Of a DNA stretch of 64,000 bases, positions 48,241 through 60,469 are shown in pieces; the stretch's first letter is position 1, and each line of letters starts with the position of its first letter. The notes beneath the pieces are model-generated. The model was not told the DNA's origin. It did no database searches and saw only the letters and a list, made by a program, of their open reading frames with translations. A program made the translations under genes and the position numbers. Source of the DNA: Eleginops maclovinus (lineage: Eukaryota; Chordata; Actinopteri; Perciformes; Eleginopidae); assembly GCF_036324505.1 (NCBI RefSeq), contig NC_086352.1, positions 36,340,881-36,404,880 on the forward strand. The letters are read 5' to 3'.

Positions 48241-50150
48241 AGTGGAGACCTCCCAGTTGAAATTACTACAGCACCGGGAGAAGAGCTGTGGAATGTGATG
48301 TGCCTCCTATCGCTTCACCTACAGCTGTAGAACAAAGCACCACGTCTTTAGGAACACCTTTCATTCAAGGCATGCTCAGAGGACTTGGACATTCGAGCGT
48401 GTGCAAGAAACATTTTTGGTAATGAAAGATTATTACAAATGTGTAATAATCTAAGCTATAATAGTTTATGAACTCCTGTATCACAAATATCAATAATAAC
48501 AATACAATTCTGAATGTTAAACATTTTTTGTAAAATAAAAATATATCAATAATCACACATTTAGTACATAAAATGTCTCCATGCCACTGTCCTAAAGTCC
48601 ACAGAGAGACTTTCAAATGTATTGATTTGTCAGACTGGCAGTGCAAAGCACTGGTCTTCCTCTATTGGAAATCAGCTCCCTCACATTGGACAAGCTTGAA
48701 CTTTACCATTTGTCAAGCAACATGCACAGCTTAAATGTTTGACTGAGCTAGTGTGCTTTTCCAATAATTTCCCATGTTATTTTTTATAACATGATATGAT
48801 ACTTTGGGGAGCAGCTCTTGAACGTTGGGGCCTTTGACACATTTGTGCCCAATGTCGTATACGATCTGTCAAACAGCTCCTAGACTGAAGATTCAAGATT
48901 CAAGAAGCTTTATTTATCCCGAGGGAAATTGAGGTGCAACTGTTCAATGGGTCAATCGGTAGTTGGCTGGATCAGCCTAAATAAATACTAAACTGAAAAC
49001 AAAAGCAACTACTTGAGACTGTCAGTATCACACATTCATAAGAAAACACTGGCGCCCCCCCATGGCAGGACAATGACTATGACCATAACAATGGTTCAAA
49101 CTGTATTTTGTTAAAACGTTTTAACAGTTTTCTCTTGGTGCTATCAAAAATTAACCAAAGTCATGAATGGTAAATATTTACCCCTCATTCCTCTATCTTA
49201 AACCATCTTATTATAATTCATATTTTGTATGATTAGAAAATTGAGACTTGAAATGAGCCTGAGTGAGATAATACATCATAATGAGTATTGTGTCTAAGTT
49301 TATTAAAGCATTAAAGCAAATGTATTTTGAAATGTTCAGAAAATGTGTACAGGCTTGCCACCAGCTGATTGATTTCCCTCACAGACACCTGCAGGGAGTC
49401 TTATCTGATTTGTTTTGGCTCTCAATCAAATCCAATGTCAGCTTTTGAAAGCTGTGTTTCATATCAGAACCCGAAAAGTCCGATGAGAAAATACAGCCAG
49501 CTGCTTTGCACTCCTGGGTATCTGTGTGGGGATTGAGTAATTTAGTCACTAACTGATAATAATAGTTTATTCACAGAAGTGTGCACAGGCACCGTGTACC
49601 CAGCTGCATGGCCTTCATATGTGGAATTCAGAATTTAAACCAACCTCAAAGAGGTATCAAATTTTACTAATACAATAAAGCTAATATTATTGGATGAACT
49701 GACTTATATACTGTAAGGGGGTTGCTTTTGTTAGTTTTTGGTATCAAGTCTCACTGTTTTCTTGTTTTTCTTCTCCTCCCTCTCTGAAAAAGATCCATGA
49801 GGCGCCGAGCTCAGTATCAAACTATATATCCATAACGCCTCTGTATCAAATTAGTCAGATTACTACCGGAATTATGAGTGTACTTCCTTCAAACTACAAG
49901 CCTAATAGTGTATTTGCTGTGAAGTTCATCAATAGTATCCATAGTATCAGAGGAATAACTCTGATATTTACTTCACATACAACAGTAGCAAAAACAATTA
50001 TGAAGGATTATTATAATAATCCTTGATAAAAACTAGTGACACTACATCTTCTTCATTGCCTGATACACAGTGAAACAAACGTGTATCCATACGCATTCTA
50101 TAAAGTACTGAGTACAATTGTTATACTATTTATATATTTGTTCTTTGCAG
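48241..50150. other. Intergenic space between the two genes; LINE tail at about 48893-48935
   Basis: A segment reading AAGAAGCTTTATTTATCCCG followed by AGGGAAATTG is the common 3' end of fish L2-type LINEs. The remainder is AT-rich with no recognised feature. Confidence 0.5.
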
Positions 50151-50263
50151 GCGTTCGACATCTGCTGTAGTTTGAAAAGATTTAACCGGAAGTGTACATG
50201 TTATCTGACAGTGTGAACCAGCTTGATGACAGTGTCCTGCTTCCATCCAGTGTGAAAATACAG
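50151..50263 (+). other. txlng: Candidate txlng 5' non-coding exon and promoter
   Basis: An ETS-type word, ACCGGAAGTG, lies at 50185-50194, a common initiator-proximal element of housekeeping genes. It is followed by sequence ending in AAAATACAG|GTAAAA, a good donor after 50263. The next recognised exon of the gene is 3.5 kb downstream. The transcription start was not determined; the boundary given at the left is arbitrary. Confidence 0.4.
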
Positions 50264-51674
50264 GTAAAAACGCTCTAGCATTTTAGCACCGTGTTTGCTT
50301 TTTTCGATATAACTTCAAAGGTGTAAATTACCTGTCACTATCAGCTGGAAAGTGTGACTTGTGTATTCTTTGTCACACATTTGATTTTTGCCGAAGTAAA
50401 GTTCACTTTCAGTGTTAACCATCAGGACTAGCCACCAACTAGCTTTTAGCACAAGATTAGCATTAGCCCTGCTAACAGTAGCAAACTTGTACGCTTACAT
50501 TATAATTATGATGTACCCTTTCCCAGATTACCTGGTGTTAAGAGCCATTTACGCTTGACTCCTCAAACTTGATATGTTAACAATAGTTTATTTGTAGTGA
50601 TAAACAGTGTAAGGCTTGCTGTGCGTAGAGCTAACTGACGCTAGCTAGCTATCATAACCAGGAACCGTACGCGCCCGTCTGTCCTGACCTATGGAACGTC
50701 ACACCAGACTCCCTTTAACATCTCTCAGGTTTACGGCTGTATCGTTGATATTATACACCACATTACTTAAACTCTATCCATTTAAACCGTGCTATGTGTT
50801 GAAGGGTGTATCTTTCAATTCGGCTCAACAATTACACTCTATTTAATATATATTCAAAAGTTTGTTGAGTTGGTTAACGTTAGCATACGTTACTTCCCGT
50901 GATCACCAGAACCCCCGTTACGTATCTCCTTTCCAAATATTTAACGTTATACACTACATGACATGCGTCTTTATTCTTTTAGTTGACTTGTCGTTAAGTT
51001 ATAAGAAGGCCGTTATCCTAAAGTTGTCATTTTTTTAAGTGAACAATACGGTTAGTGTTGGCTAAGTGTGCTATGCTGCCAGCTGCAGCAGCTGGGTCTC
51101 AGGCGCTCTGTGTGGGTTTCGTTTCGTGCAGATGGAGTTCGTTCTGATATATAACGACCCGTTTTGTATCGTGTCTCTTGAGTTTACAGTCCAAATATCA
51201 AAAACTGCCATTCAACTCGACCATTTCAGTGGCATTTTACAGGCTCGTGAAGTTTTAACATTGTTTCTTTTTATCAGTTTGCGCAGTGCACACCAACACA
51301 CGACAGGGCTTATTAGCTACAATGACTTGTTTTTGTGTCCCCGAGGTTATGTAGTTTAGAATGTCATGTCTAGAGATCTGCAACCTGTTGATCCTTTAAT
51401 GTGAAAGTTTGTGCAACGCTGCTAAGCTAAAGCTAAGCTAACGTTGACAGTAAACAGTAAACGTTGTATTGTGTAGGTCTGAGATGACTGAAGCGGAGTG
51501 GTGGTAGGGGGCATCTGAATTAATTTATATAATGTGTGGTTGGGAGACCTTCTGTATGTTAAAATCAGAGGGGAATCCGTACTGCCATGAAATGGAACAG
51601 GCTGAGAGATGCAGGGTGACAGGCAGCCTGCTCCTGTACACACGTGGTGGACTGCTGTCTGGTCTTGTTGCATT
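50264..51674. other. Intron 1 of txlng; nothing recognised
   Basis: No exon or repeat was identified. Several TTAGC and GCTAGC words occur but form no clear array. Confidence 0.4.
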
Positions 51675-52745
51675 GCTAATCAGAATTACTTTATTCATCC
51701 AAACTGGGAACTTTTTTTGTTACAGCAGTAAAATACAATATGAAGCAAAACCAATAATTAGAAATAAAAATAAGAAGTATACAGATAGAATTGTGAAATG
51801 AAATGGAATATTAAATAAAATATAATATAAATGTGCATGTTAAGTCCAGTTTACAGAGAGGCTATGGGGCAGTGAGTTTTCTGCCAGCCAGAGGTGAATT
51901 GTTATAGAGGGTTATTGCAGTGGGTAGGAATGTTCTCCTGTATCTATCCTTGTGACAGCGGAGCTGGAGCAGTTTGTTGGAGAAGGAGCTCTGCTGTCCT
52001 TCCAGCTGCAGGTTGAGAGGATGGGTGGGGTTATCTATGATGGACAACAGTTTGTTCAGAGTCCTCCTCTCCACCACAGCTTCAACAGGGTCCAGTTTGA
52101 TGCCGATGACAGAGCCAGCTTTCTTAATTAGTTTTTCCAGTCTGCTGGTGTCACCGGCTCTAATGCTGCCCCCCTCCAACATCTTGCTGCACACATCGAA
52201 GGATCTCAGCTTCCTCAGGAAATAGAGTTGGCTCATCCCCTTCTTGTACACAGCGTCAGTGTTGGCCCTCCAGTTCAGTCCGTTGTCAAGGTGCATTCCA
52301 AGGTACTTATAGTCTTCCACCACAGCCACATCCTCTCCCAGAATGCACAGGGGCAGTGGAGAGGTCCTCTTCTTCCTGAAGGCAATGACCATCTCTCTGG
52401 TCTTGGGCACATTCAGAAGCAGGTGGTTTATTCCAGTCCACTTAACAAAATCCTCCACCAGTGCTCTGTACTCCTCCTCCTGTCCATCCCTCATACACAT
52501 TTCTGCAGGTGGCATGACTCTGAGCTGTATTTAAAGTCAGTGGTGTATAAGGTGAACAGGAAAGGAGACAGCACAGTTCCCTGTGGGGCTCCTGTACTAC
52601 CAACCACCACATCAGACAGAACACTGCCCAGCCGGACATACTGTGACCTGTCTGTGAGGTAGTTGGTAATCCAGGAGATGGTGGACGCGTTTACCCTCAT
52701 AGCCTGCAGCTTGTCACTAAACAGCATTAAGAGTATTTCTATTAA
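51675..52745 (-). pseudogene. 5'-truncated CR1/L2-clade LINE with broken reverse transcriptase
   Basis: On the minus strand a first open segment includes SWITNYLTDRSQYVRLG, VVGSTGAPQGTVLSPFLFTL and SESCHLQKC. A second includes KTREMVIAFRKKRTSPLP, EDYKYLGMHLDNGLNW, QLYFLRKLRSFDVC and THPLNLQLEGQQSSFSNKLL. These are reverse transcriptase and post-RT motifs of CR1/L2-like LINEs. The stretch that should hold the catalytic FSDD motif, directly after CHLQK, is deleted with a frame change. A segment after the RSFDVCSKML part is also missing. The 3' end at about 51675 has the CAGAATTACTTTATTCATCC tail. It sits in txlng intron 1, antisense. Confidence 0.85.
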
Positions 52746-52785
52746 TGGTGCTGTGTTACTTGGCAGCCACAATACGAAAGAAAGA

Positions 52786-53036
52786 TTGAAAGATTCAACT
52801 TTATTGTCATTGCACAGAGTACAAGTACTAGGACAACGAAATGCGGTCTCTGCATTTGACCCATCCTAGTGTTAGGAGCAGTGGGCTGCCATTATGTACG
52901 GCGCTCGGGGAGCAGTGTAGGTAACCAGTGTCTTGCTCAGGGACACCACGGTGGCACTTGGTCTTTCGGGGACTTGAACTGGTGACCTTCCAGTTCCCAG
53001 GCCAAGCCCCTATGGACTTTGCCACCACCGCCACCA
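52786..53036. repeat. Dispersed fish repeat, LINE/SINE-tail-like
   Basis: It begins TTCAACTTTATTGTCATTGC followed by ACAGAGTACAAGTAC and later includes GCAGTGGGCTGCC, AGGGACACCACGGTGGCAC and GGACTTGAACTGGTGACCTT. This order marks a common teleost dispersed repeat. The last part resembles a tRNA-like B-box region in reverse. Its class is uncertain. Confidence 0.6.
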
Positions 53037-53754
53037 CTACAAAAGCTAGGTACAGTTTCAGAGAAGTTATACTTTTGACATTGGATCTCTGACATGCTGT
53101 TTCCCTACCCCTGATGCTGTAAGCCTGTGGAACATCAGCTCCGATGTGTTCCCATCAAGTCCATATAGACATGTAGCTCAGTCCATTGTCTCTGTTAACA
53201 AATTGGGTAATACAATCAATAACACACAGCGTTGTCTGTATTGGGAAAGTACTCAAAGCTGATCAGATTCAGCTGCGAGGATACTATTCTGAAGTTTCCA
53301 ATGTGAAATTGGAGTTATGTGCCTTTTATGTGATGGCTAGCCTTCACACTCGGTACCAGTTGGACAGTGTCATTGTGGCGTTATGGATATATAGCTGTAC
53401 AAATAAACCACACACACACTTTGTGTATTCAAAGATAGAAGTTGTTCATCTCTACTTCTACAAAATATAATATACATAACAAACAATACTTTGTTAATGT
53501 TGTATTTATATTATTATCAATTATGTTGTATACTTTGTCCTGTATTTGATGCTTTTGGAACAGTTACCTTACCTGACACTACCATGCCGATAAAGCCCCG
53601 GTGATTTGAATTATGAAATAGATAGAGATTTTGAATCTATGAAAATGAAAGTAGCCCTAATCTTCATCACCTTGTTATGTCCATGTTATAATTTAATAAA
53701 TATTTCTCAAACAATTCTGCTTTACCTTACACTTCTAGCTTGTCATCAAGACTG

Positions 53755-53847
53755 ATGGAGACAACAAGCGTTTGTAAGATTGATGTGGCGACCAGAAGAA
53801 TAGTGGGAGGCAGCGAATCTCCCCCCGACCTGGACAGCCCATGTCAG
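53755..53847 (+). CDS. txlng: txlng exon 2 (first coding exon)
   Basis: The exon starts after a TTCTAG acceptor at 53733-53738, with 16 bp of leader and then ATG at 53755. It encodes METTSVCKIDVATRRIVGGS and ESPPDLDSPCQ, 31 codons ending in phase 0 at CAG|GTAAGC. The N-terminus of taxilins is poorly conserved; the Met-Glu-x-x-x-x-Cys-x-x-x-Val pattern resembles an internal stretch of mammalian gamma-taxilin. Assignment rests mainly on the downstream exon 4. Intron 2 is about 9 kb and holds the nested hAT and L1 elements. Confidence 0.7.
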
Positions 53848-54353
53848 GTAAGCACTGTTAATCTTTGCTTTATGAGTGTGAGGTTGTCTTCTGTTTTTGT
53901 AATGCCATTGATGATACTGTCAAGTAACCTATGAAATATCCCTTAAACTGCACCGGATTAGATACAATTGTTTTTCTAAAAATAGCTTTGAATTTCTTTG
54001 CACGTTTTGCTATTAACTCCAAAGCCATCCTTTTTTTCATCAAAAACCTACCGTAAGTATTTCAACATTTAAAATACAAATCTGATATTTCAATCCTTGT
54101 TAGTTTTGATACTCTATTCAACCAACACAGTTGGCATCAGTTTTAAACTGCTTAATAAGCACCGTAACTTTCATGATGTCATTTCTCGTCAAGATCGTTT
54201 GTTTCTGTGAACGGCCGAACGTTGTGTCACTGTTAAATTTGCGGCCACAAGGCTTTGAGGAACAGCATTTTCTCCTTTTCTTTCTAAAGGAAGGTCCAGT
54301 GTTTCGTAAACTAAAGGAAGTTATAAAGAAAGTTTCAGAGCTCCTTTCCTATC
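53848..54353. other. Start of txlng intron 2; nothing recognised
   Basis: A 79-residue plus-strand open frame ends at the edge of the hAT element. It has no recognisable motif. Confidence 0.4.
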
Positions 54354-54867
54354 ATCTAGAGCAGGGGTAACCAACAGGTCGATTGCGATCGACTGGTCGA
54401 TCTTCAAAGCCTTCACTGTCGATCCATAGCATTTTCACATTTAAAAAAAAAATAAAAAATGTTCATGCTCTGGTTGGTTGTTTTTTTTTTTTTTATTTCT
54501 TTTTATTGAAAAATATAGGTTATAAACAGAGACACATCAGTACAGTTACATGAGTTTTTGTTTTTCTTACACACAAGAATCCCCCCCTCCCATCCCATCC
54601 CATCCCACCCTGACTGGACCAAATAATAAAAATACAAATAAAAATATATATATGTATATAGAAGTTTTACAATACAGATAGTTAGAATGAAAAAACATAC
54701 TTGACATTGAAACATAAATATACAAATATGATTTCTGTGAAGGATGGCACGCTTTCAAAGCTATATCATGACAACCATTGTGATTAATATAGTCAGGTGT
54801 TTACAGTGTAGCTTGAATATAGAGGTGGGGAAGTAATTACTCTAGATTCAGCTAAAATGTCCACTCA

Positions 54868-57800
54868 CTACATCGGTAAGGCTTGGAGGTTACTAAAATA
54901 TGACATTAGTGATCCCCACACTGAGAGGAATTTGTTAGAACCTCTTATTGTGAATTTGATCTTCTCCAGGTGTAAAAACATCATTACATCTTTAAGCCAC
55001 TGTGCTGCAGTGGGTGGAGCGCTTGATTTCCAAAGCAGTAAAATTTGCCTACGTGCCAATAAAGATACAAATGCTATGATGTTGAGTTGTTTTCGTGTCA
55101 AGTTTGTTTCTACGTCAGGTACACCAAATATGGCAATCATAGGGCATGGTTCTAAAGTCGTCTCTAGAACTTCAGATAGTACATCAAATATAGTTGACCA
55201 GTATCCTACTAATGTATTGCATGACCAAAACATATGTGTCAAGTCAGCTACATTAACATGACATCTTACACATTTGCTATCTACATTAGGATAGAAAGAG
55301 GATATCTTAGCTCTACACCAGTGTATTCGATGTACAACCTTGAATTGGATTAAACCCAGTCTTGCACAGGAAGTGCTGTTGTTCACTCTTGTTAGAGCTT
55401 TAGTCCAAACCTCTTCTGAAATCTCAGTTCCAAGTTCCTTTTCCCATACATTTTTGATCTTGCCTATCTTAACATGATCAAGTAACATAATCAATGAATA
55501 AGAATGCGCTGTAAAACCTTTCAACCAGGAAGGAACTTGCAAAAGTGAGTCCACTAGGGACTTTGTCGGGAGAGCCGGGAAGTTTGAGCTATGGCTTTTA
55601 GCAAATTGGCGAGCTTGAAAGTAACGAAATAAATCAGTTTGTTGAAGGTCATACTTGGAAATCAAATCATTGAAACTAGAAAATATCCCATTCTCATAAA
55701 GATCACTAAATCTTTTGATCCCTTTCCTATGCCATCCTGCAAAGGCCTGGTCTAATTTGGCTGGTAGAAATCTATGATTATTACACAGCGGGCTCTGAAT
55801 CAAAAGTGTTCCCCTTGTGTTAGTATGCCATCTAAACTGAGTCCATATTCTAAGGGTAGAGATGACCACGGGGTTATGTGTAAACTGCAAAATCTTGATA
55901 GGAAGGCTAAATGAAGCCAGAGCATGTAGAGAGGTCGACATGCATGACCTGCACTCCAACTCGCACCAATCTGTATCTGGAGATTGCACCCAATATGTTA
56001 TTTTGTGGATGTTTGCTGCCCAATAATAGTTCCTAAAATTAGGGAGGGCCAACCCACCCACTGCTCTTGGTCGCTGGAGTAAGTCTTTACCTATCCTAGG
56101 AATTTTACCATTCCATATGAACTTTGAGATTAATTTATCTATCTGATGGAAAAAGGATTTTGATAAGAAAATAGGGAGACATTGAAACAGAAACAGAAAC
56201 CTTGGTAATGCATTCATTTTGACACAATTCACTCTGCCAGCTAAGGTCAAATGTAAGATATCCCACCTTTGTAGGTCTGATTTAAGTTTAACAATAAGGG
56301 GGGCAAAGTTCTCATCAAAAAGATCTTTGAAGGCAGGAGTTATTTTAATGCCTAAATATTTAAAACCTGACCTTGATATATGAAATGGTAGTGCCTGATT
56401 TGGGATTTCCCTCGCTGATTTATTTACAGGTAAGCATTCGCTCTTTGATAAATTAAGTTTGTAGCCAGAAATCTGTCCAAAAGTGTGTAGCAGTGAAAGT
56501 ATGTCATTGATACTTGATAGTGGGTCTGAGATGAAAAGCAGCATGTCATCTGCATAAAGGGATAGCTTATTGTCCACTCCCCATCTGGGAATACCCTTTA
56601 TTGAGGGTGCAGATTTTAAAGCAAGGGATAGTGGTTCTATTGCTATTGTAAATAAAAGTGGACTAAGTGGGCAACCTTGTCTAGTACCTCTAGATAAAGT
56701 AAAGCTTTGTGAGCGCAGCTGGTTTGTGACCACTGATGCCTGTGGGGAGAAATAAAGAAGTTGGATCCACTGGCTAAACGTTTTACCAAAACCAAATTGC
56801 TTCAAAGTAAAAAAAAGATAATCCCATTCCACGCGGTCGAATGCCTTTTCCGCATCTAAGGAAACCAAAACTTCTGGTACGATGTCAGGTGAAGGGCTGT
56901 ATAGTACATTTAAAAGACGTCGCACATTAGAAAACAAATACCGCCCTCTAATAAAGCCCGTCTGGTCTGTTGAAATCAGGTGTGGCAAGGGTGCCTCCAA
57001 TCGCATAGCTAACATTTTAGAGAGTATTTTAACATCAGAATTCAACAGCGACACTGGTCTGTATGAACCACATTTACATGCATCCCTACCGGGTTTCAGC
57101 AAAAGTGTAATTGATGCTTCAGTAAGGGATCCTGGCAATTTACCTTGGGACATGGAGTGGTTAAACATGTCTAACAGCAGGGGGGCTAGCTGACCAGAAA
57201 ACTTCTTGTAAAAATCAATTGGGAACCCATCGGGTCCTGGGGCCTTCCGATTTTGCATGGCAGAGATGGCTGAGGTAACCTCTTCATGGCTCAGTGGTTG
57301 GTCTAGTTGCTTTGTTTGGTCATCAGAGAGGGTGGGAACTTGTATTTTATCAAAAAAACGTAAAAAAGTGTTGTGTCTTTAAATGATTCTGAATTATACA
57401 AATCAAAATGGTAGTTCTTAAAGGTAGAATTTATTTCTAAAGGGTCTGTGGTCAGCTTTCCTGTAGTATCTTCAATTTGAGAAATGTGTTGTGATGCAGA
57501 TTTAGATTTTAGTTGGTGAGCCAGAAGCCGGCCTGCCTTTTCACCATGTTCATAAAACATCCCACGTGATCGCATAATAAGTTGCTCTGTTTCTGAAGTA
57601 GACAGTAAATTATACTGAGTCTGAAGATCTATCCTCTCTTTGTAGAGTAAGGGACTTGGAGATGCGGCACATTGCCTGTCTAAATCAAATATTGAATCCA
57701 TTAACAGTTTTTTTTTTCTCTTTCTCTCTCCATTCATAAAGGCTGAATATGCTATTATCTCCCCCCTAACAACAACTTTAAGTGTTTCCCAAAGTAATGA

Positions 57801-58679
57801 TGGAGAAACTGAGTCTGTTCTGTTTGTTTTCAAAAAACTATCGATGGCTATAGAGATTAAAATGCAGAACGTCTCATCTGATAATAATGCAGTATTAAAG
57901 CGCCATTGAGGACGACTAGTGTTAGTGTGGTTGAAAGAGAGATGCATAAGTACGGGGGCGTGGTCTGATTGTACGATGGCACCATATTCAACCTTCTAAG
58001 GAGCACATCAGTTTTTGATCAATGAAAAAGTAATCAATTCTCGAGTATGAATGATGGACATGAGAAAAAAATGAAAAAGTTTTGCTTTGAGGATTCAAAA
58101 CGCGCCATGGATCTACACATGCTGCATGCCCAAAAAATTCTAAAAATGTACTGGCCATTTTTGATAGGGTCTGTACTTTAGGGTTGGATCTGTCTAAGTT
58201 TGGGTCCATGACACAGTTAAAGTCACCCCCTAAATCAAAAAATGAGAATTTAGATCTGGTAGTTTACAGACAAGTTGTTGCACAAACCCTGCATCATCCC
58301 AGTTAGGAGCGTACAGGTTCACTAGTACAACAGGGGTATGGAAAAGCCGTCCAGAGACAATAACATAACGACCTTGTGAGTCAGATACAACACCAGAACA
58401 GGTGAACTGAATTTTCTTGTGTAGTATTATTGCTGTTCCCCTTGCTTTAGAATTAAAACCAGAATGAAAGATTTGTCCTACCCATTGTTTTTTTAAACGT
58501 AGTTGGTCAGAATTACGTAGGTGAGTTTCTTGAAGAAATATAATATCAGCTTTCAAATTCTTAAGGTGAGTAAATATTTTAGATCTCTTTACTGGACTGT
58601 TGAGCCCTTTAACGTTCCATGATGCGAAACTGATCGTTGACCCCCCACCCCCACCCTGTAAACTGTCAGTCATAGCCAC
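54868..58679 (-). pseudogene. L1 ORF2: endonuclease and reverse transcriptase, frameshifted
   Basis: The N-terminal apurinic endonuclease begins at 58679 with ISFASWNVKGLNSPVKRSK and IIFLQETHL. After a one-base frameshift near 58235 it continues with GGDFNCVMDPN and SRIDYFFID. A middle region (57947-57303) precedes a second frameshift at about 57370-57258. From 57258 a clean 796-residue frame carries RKAPGPDGFPIDFYKKF, SYRPVSLLN, SLDAEKAFDRVEW, RGTRQGCPLSPLLF and the catalytic YADD at residues 235-238. Near its C-terminus it carries a CVRC...H....C zinc knuckle. The reverse transcriptase part looks intact; the endonuclease part and the linker are broken, so this copy cannot make full ORF2p. 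Confidence 0.92.
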
Positions 58680-59177
58680 ACAATAAAGTCAAAAGTGTAG
58701 TGTACATGACTCGTTTTGTGCATAACCATGTAGATGCCACGCCTCCCTCCCTCAACAGAAAACAACATAATGCAATCCAAAATATGTACAGTATATAGAA
58801 AAGACAAAAAGATCCAGTCATTAACCCCAGATTCCCAACACTCCTTTTGTCTGCCAAACTGGCAGCGCGCAGGATTCCTCCCCCTTCTGAACACTTCCAA
58901 CAATTCACCTTAATCATCTAAACTTTGCTTTCGAGGTCTCCTTAATATTAATGGAACCAATAAACTCCAACCATAAATCAAGGTTCAGTTTTCAGTCATA
59001 TGAAATAAAAATAACACTTAGACATGCCGTACTAAAACAACAAGTTAAAAAGTCTTGTGACGGCCGGCCATTGTTAATGTATGATAACGTTGCTAGTCAA
59101 GAATTATGCTACACTGAGTTAGCCTGAGCTAGCCGTGGCTGCTACTTTACCCGGCGTCATTGATATTCAGTGTTCAG

Positions 59178-60062
59178 TTAATCCTCATGTTCCGGAACAT
59201 CAGAAATGTCGGCCTTCCTCTCAATCCTCCGAGCGTAGAACGTCTCAGCATCCGATGGTGTCTCGAACATCAGCGTCTCTCCTCCATAAGACACTCTTAG
59301 GCGCGCAGGGTAGAGAAGCCTGAATTGAATCCCTTTCTTATACAGAGCTGATTTGACGGTCTTGTAAGCTGCCCGTTTCTTAGAGAGGTTGGCACTCAGA
59401 TCAGGATATAGCCTCAATGCGTGTCCCTTATACAGCATCTCGTTCTGCCTAGCCCAGCGTAGTGCTTTCTCCCGGTCTTGATACTTATGGAAAGCAACAA
59501 TGATTGCTCGAGGTGGCTGGCCATCTTTGGGTCTTCGCATAAGAGCACGGTGGGCTCGGTCTAGTTCAGGCGGTGTGGCAAACACCTGCGTCCCCATCGC
59601 GTCTTTCAAAAGCGTGGAGATGAAAGTCACCATATCGCCGTTGGGCTCACTACCCTCCGGCACGTTTATTATGCGGAGGTTTGCTCTTCGAGAACGGTTC
59701 TCCAAGTCATCGACGCGGTCTACTAGTGCAGCATTCGCAGCCTGTAGTTCAGATATGGTTTTCTCCACTTTATATAGTGCTTCAAAGTTCTCACCTGCAG
59801 TGATCTCTACAGATGTAACTCTGTGTCCCAGTGTATCCACCATTTCTCGAAAACCAGCTATAGATGACTGGATAGGCGCCAGAGAGGCGTGAATGAGTGC
59901 AGCCATGTCCTCTTTAAGATTTTCACGCTGCTTCTCCATTTCTGCTGTTAGCATCCCAGCGAGTTCGTTAGTAGCTGTAGCCGTCGCCATGTTAGCCACT
60001 TTGCTACTAAGAGTTGATTTCTTCGGCTCTGTATCCCCTTTGGTTTTCTGAGAGCTTGGCAT
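59178..60062 (-). CDS. L1 ORF1 RNA-binding protein (intact)
   Basis: The open frame from ATG at 60062 gives 294 residues, beginning MPSSQKTKGDTEPKKSTLSS. It has a coiled coil at about residues 45-125 (FREMVDTLGHRV, KTISELQAANAALVDRVDD). An RRM-like domain follows, including NRSRRANLRIINVPEGSE and PRAIIVAFHKYQDREKAL, and then a C-terminal domain with GIQFRLLYPARLRVSYGGE. This order is that of L1 ORF1p, a trimeric nucleic-acid chaperone of the retrotransposition complex. The ATG was chosen because the 27 residues upstream look like untranslated leader. No stop or frameshift interrupts it. Confidence 0.9.
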   Translation of the reverse strand: MPSSQKTKGDTEPKKSTLSSKVANMATATATNELAGMLTAEMEKQRENLKEDMAALIHASLAPIQSSIAGFREMVDTLGHRVTSVEITAGENFEALYKVEKTISELQAANAALVDRVDDLENRSRRANLRIINVPEGSEPNGDMVTFISTLLKDAMGTQVFATPPELDRAHRALMRRPKDGQPPRAIIVAFHKYQDREKALRWARQNEMLYKGHALRLYPDLSANLSKKRAAYKTVKSALYKKGIQFRLLYPARLRVSYGGETLMFETPSDAETFYARRIERKADISDVPEHED

Positions 60063-60469
60063 GTTCTGAACGTGTGGTTTTGGTAACAAATGAAATAAAA
60101 TACTTAACTGAATATATATACTCGACTTCCGTTTGCATAACAAGGAGTTTTAAGGTAGTTAAATTCAAGGTATCAGGAGACACTCGTTCGCACGTCTGAT
60201 CACTACATGTTCCAAACCGGAAGCCTGGTTGGTTGTTTTAACAAGCTTTTTAGACCTATCTCTGGCTTGTTGATTTGAATCACGCATAGCTCATTTTACA
60301 AACTCCAATTGGTTATTTGATATGCTGAGGTCTATGCTGAGGCTGCATGCAATTGTGGGCGGGGTTGAAAAAAAAATCATATCCTAATGGACATCTTGAG
60401 AAAGTAGTAACTTTAAACTGTGCCAAGTTCTGCCAACCTTAACGAACAGTTAATATCGATGTGGCTGAG

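Larger units (their letters stand above)
54485..60224 (-). mobile_element. Near full-length L1-like LINE, inserted inside the hAT
   Basis: The L1 reads on the minus strand. Its poly-A lies as poly-T from 54485 and its 5' end is at about 60224. It is flanked by a perfect 15-bp duplication, CTGGTTGGTTGTTTT, at 54470-54484 and 60225-60239. The insertion point, TTTT next to AA on the plus strand, fits the L1 endonuclease preference. It has ORF1 at 59178-60062 and ORF2 from about 58679 to 54868. The length of 5.74 kb and the order ORF1, endonuclease, reverse transcriptase, zinc knuckle are typical of fish L1 elements. Confidence 0.93.

Noticed and set aside
54131..54370. 79-residue plus-strand frame running into the hAT edge
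   Set aside because: Ends in the transposon terminus and shows no domain; chance frame in the txlng intron.
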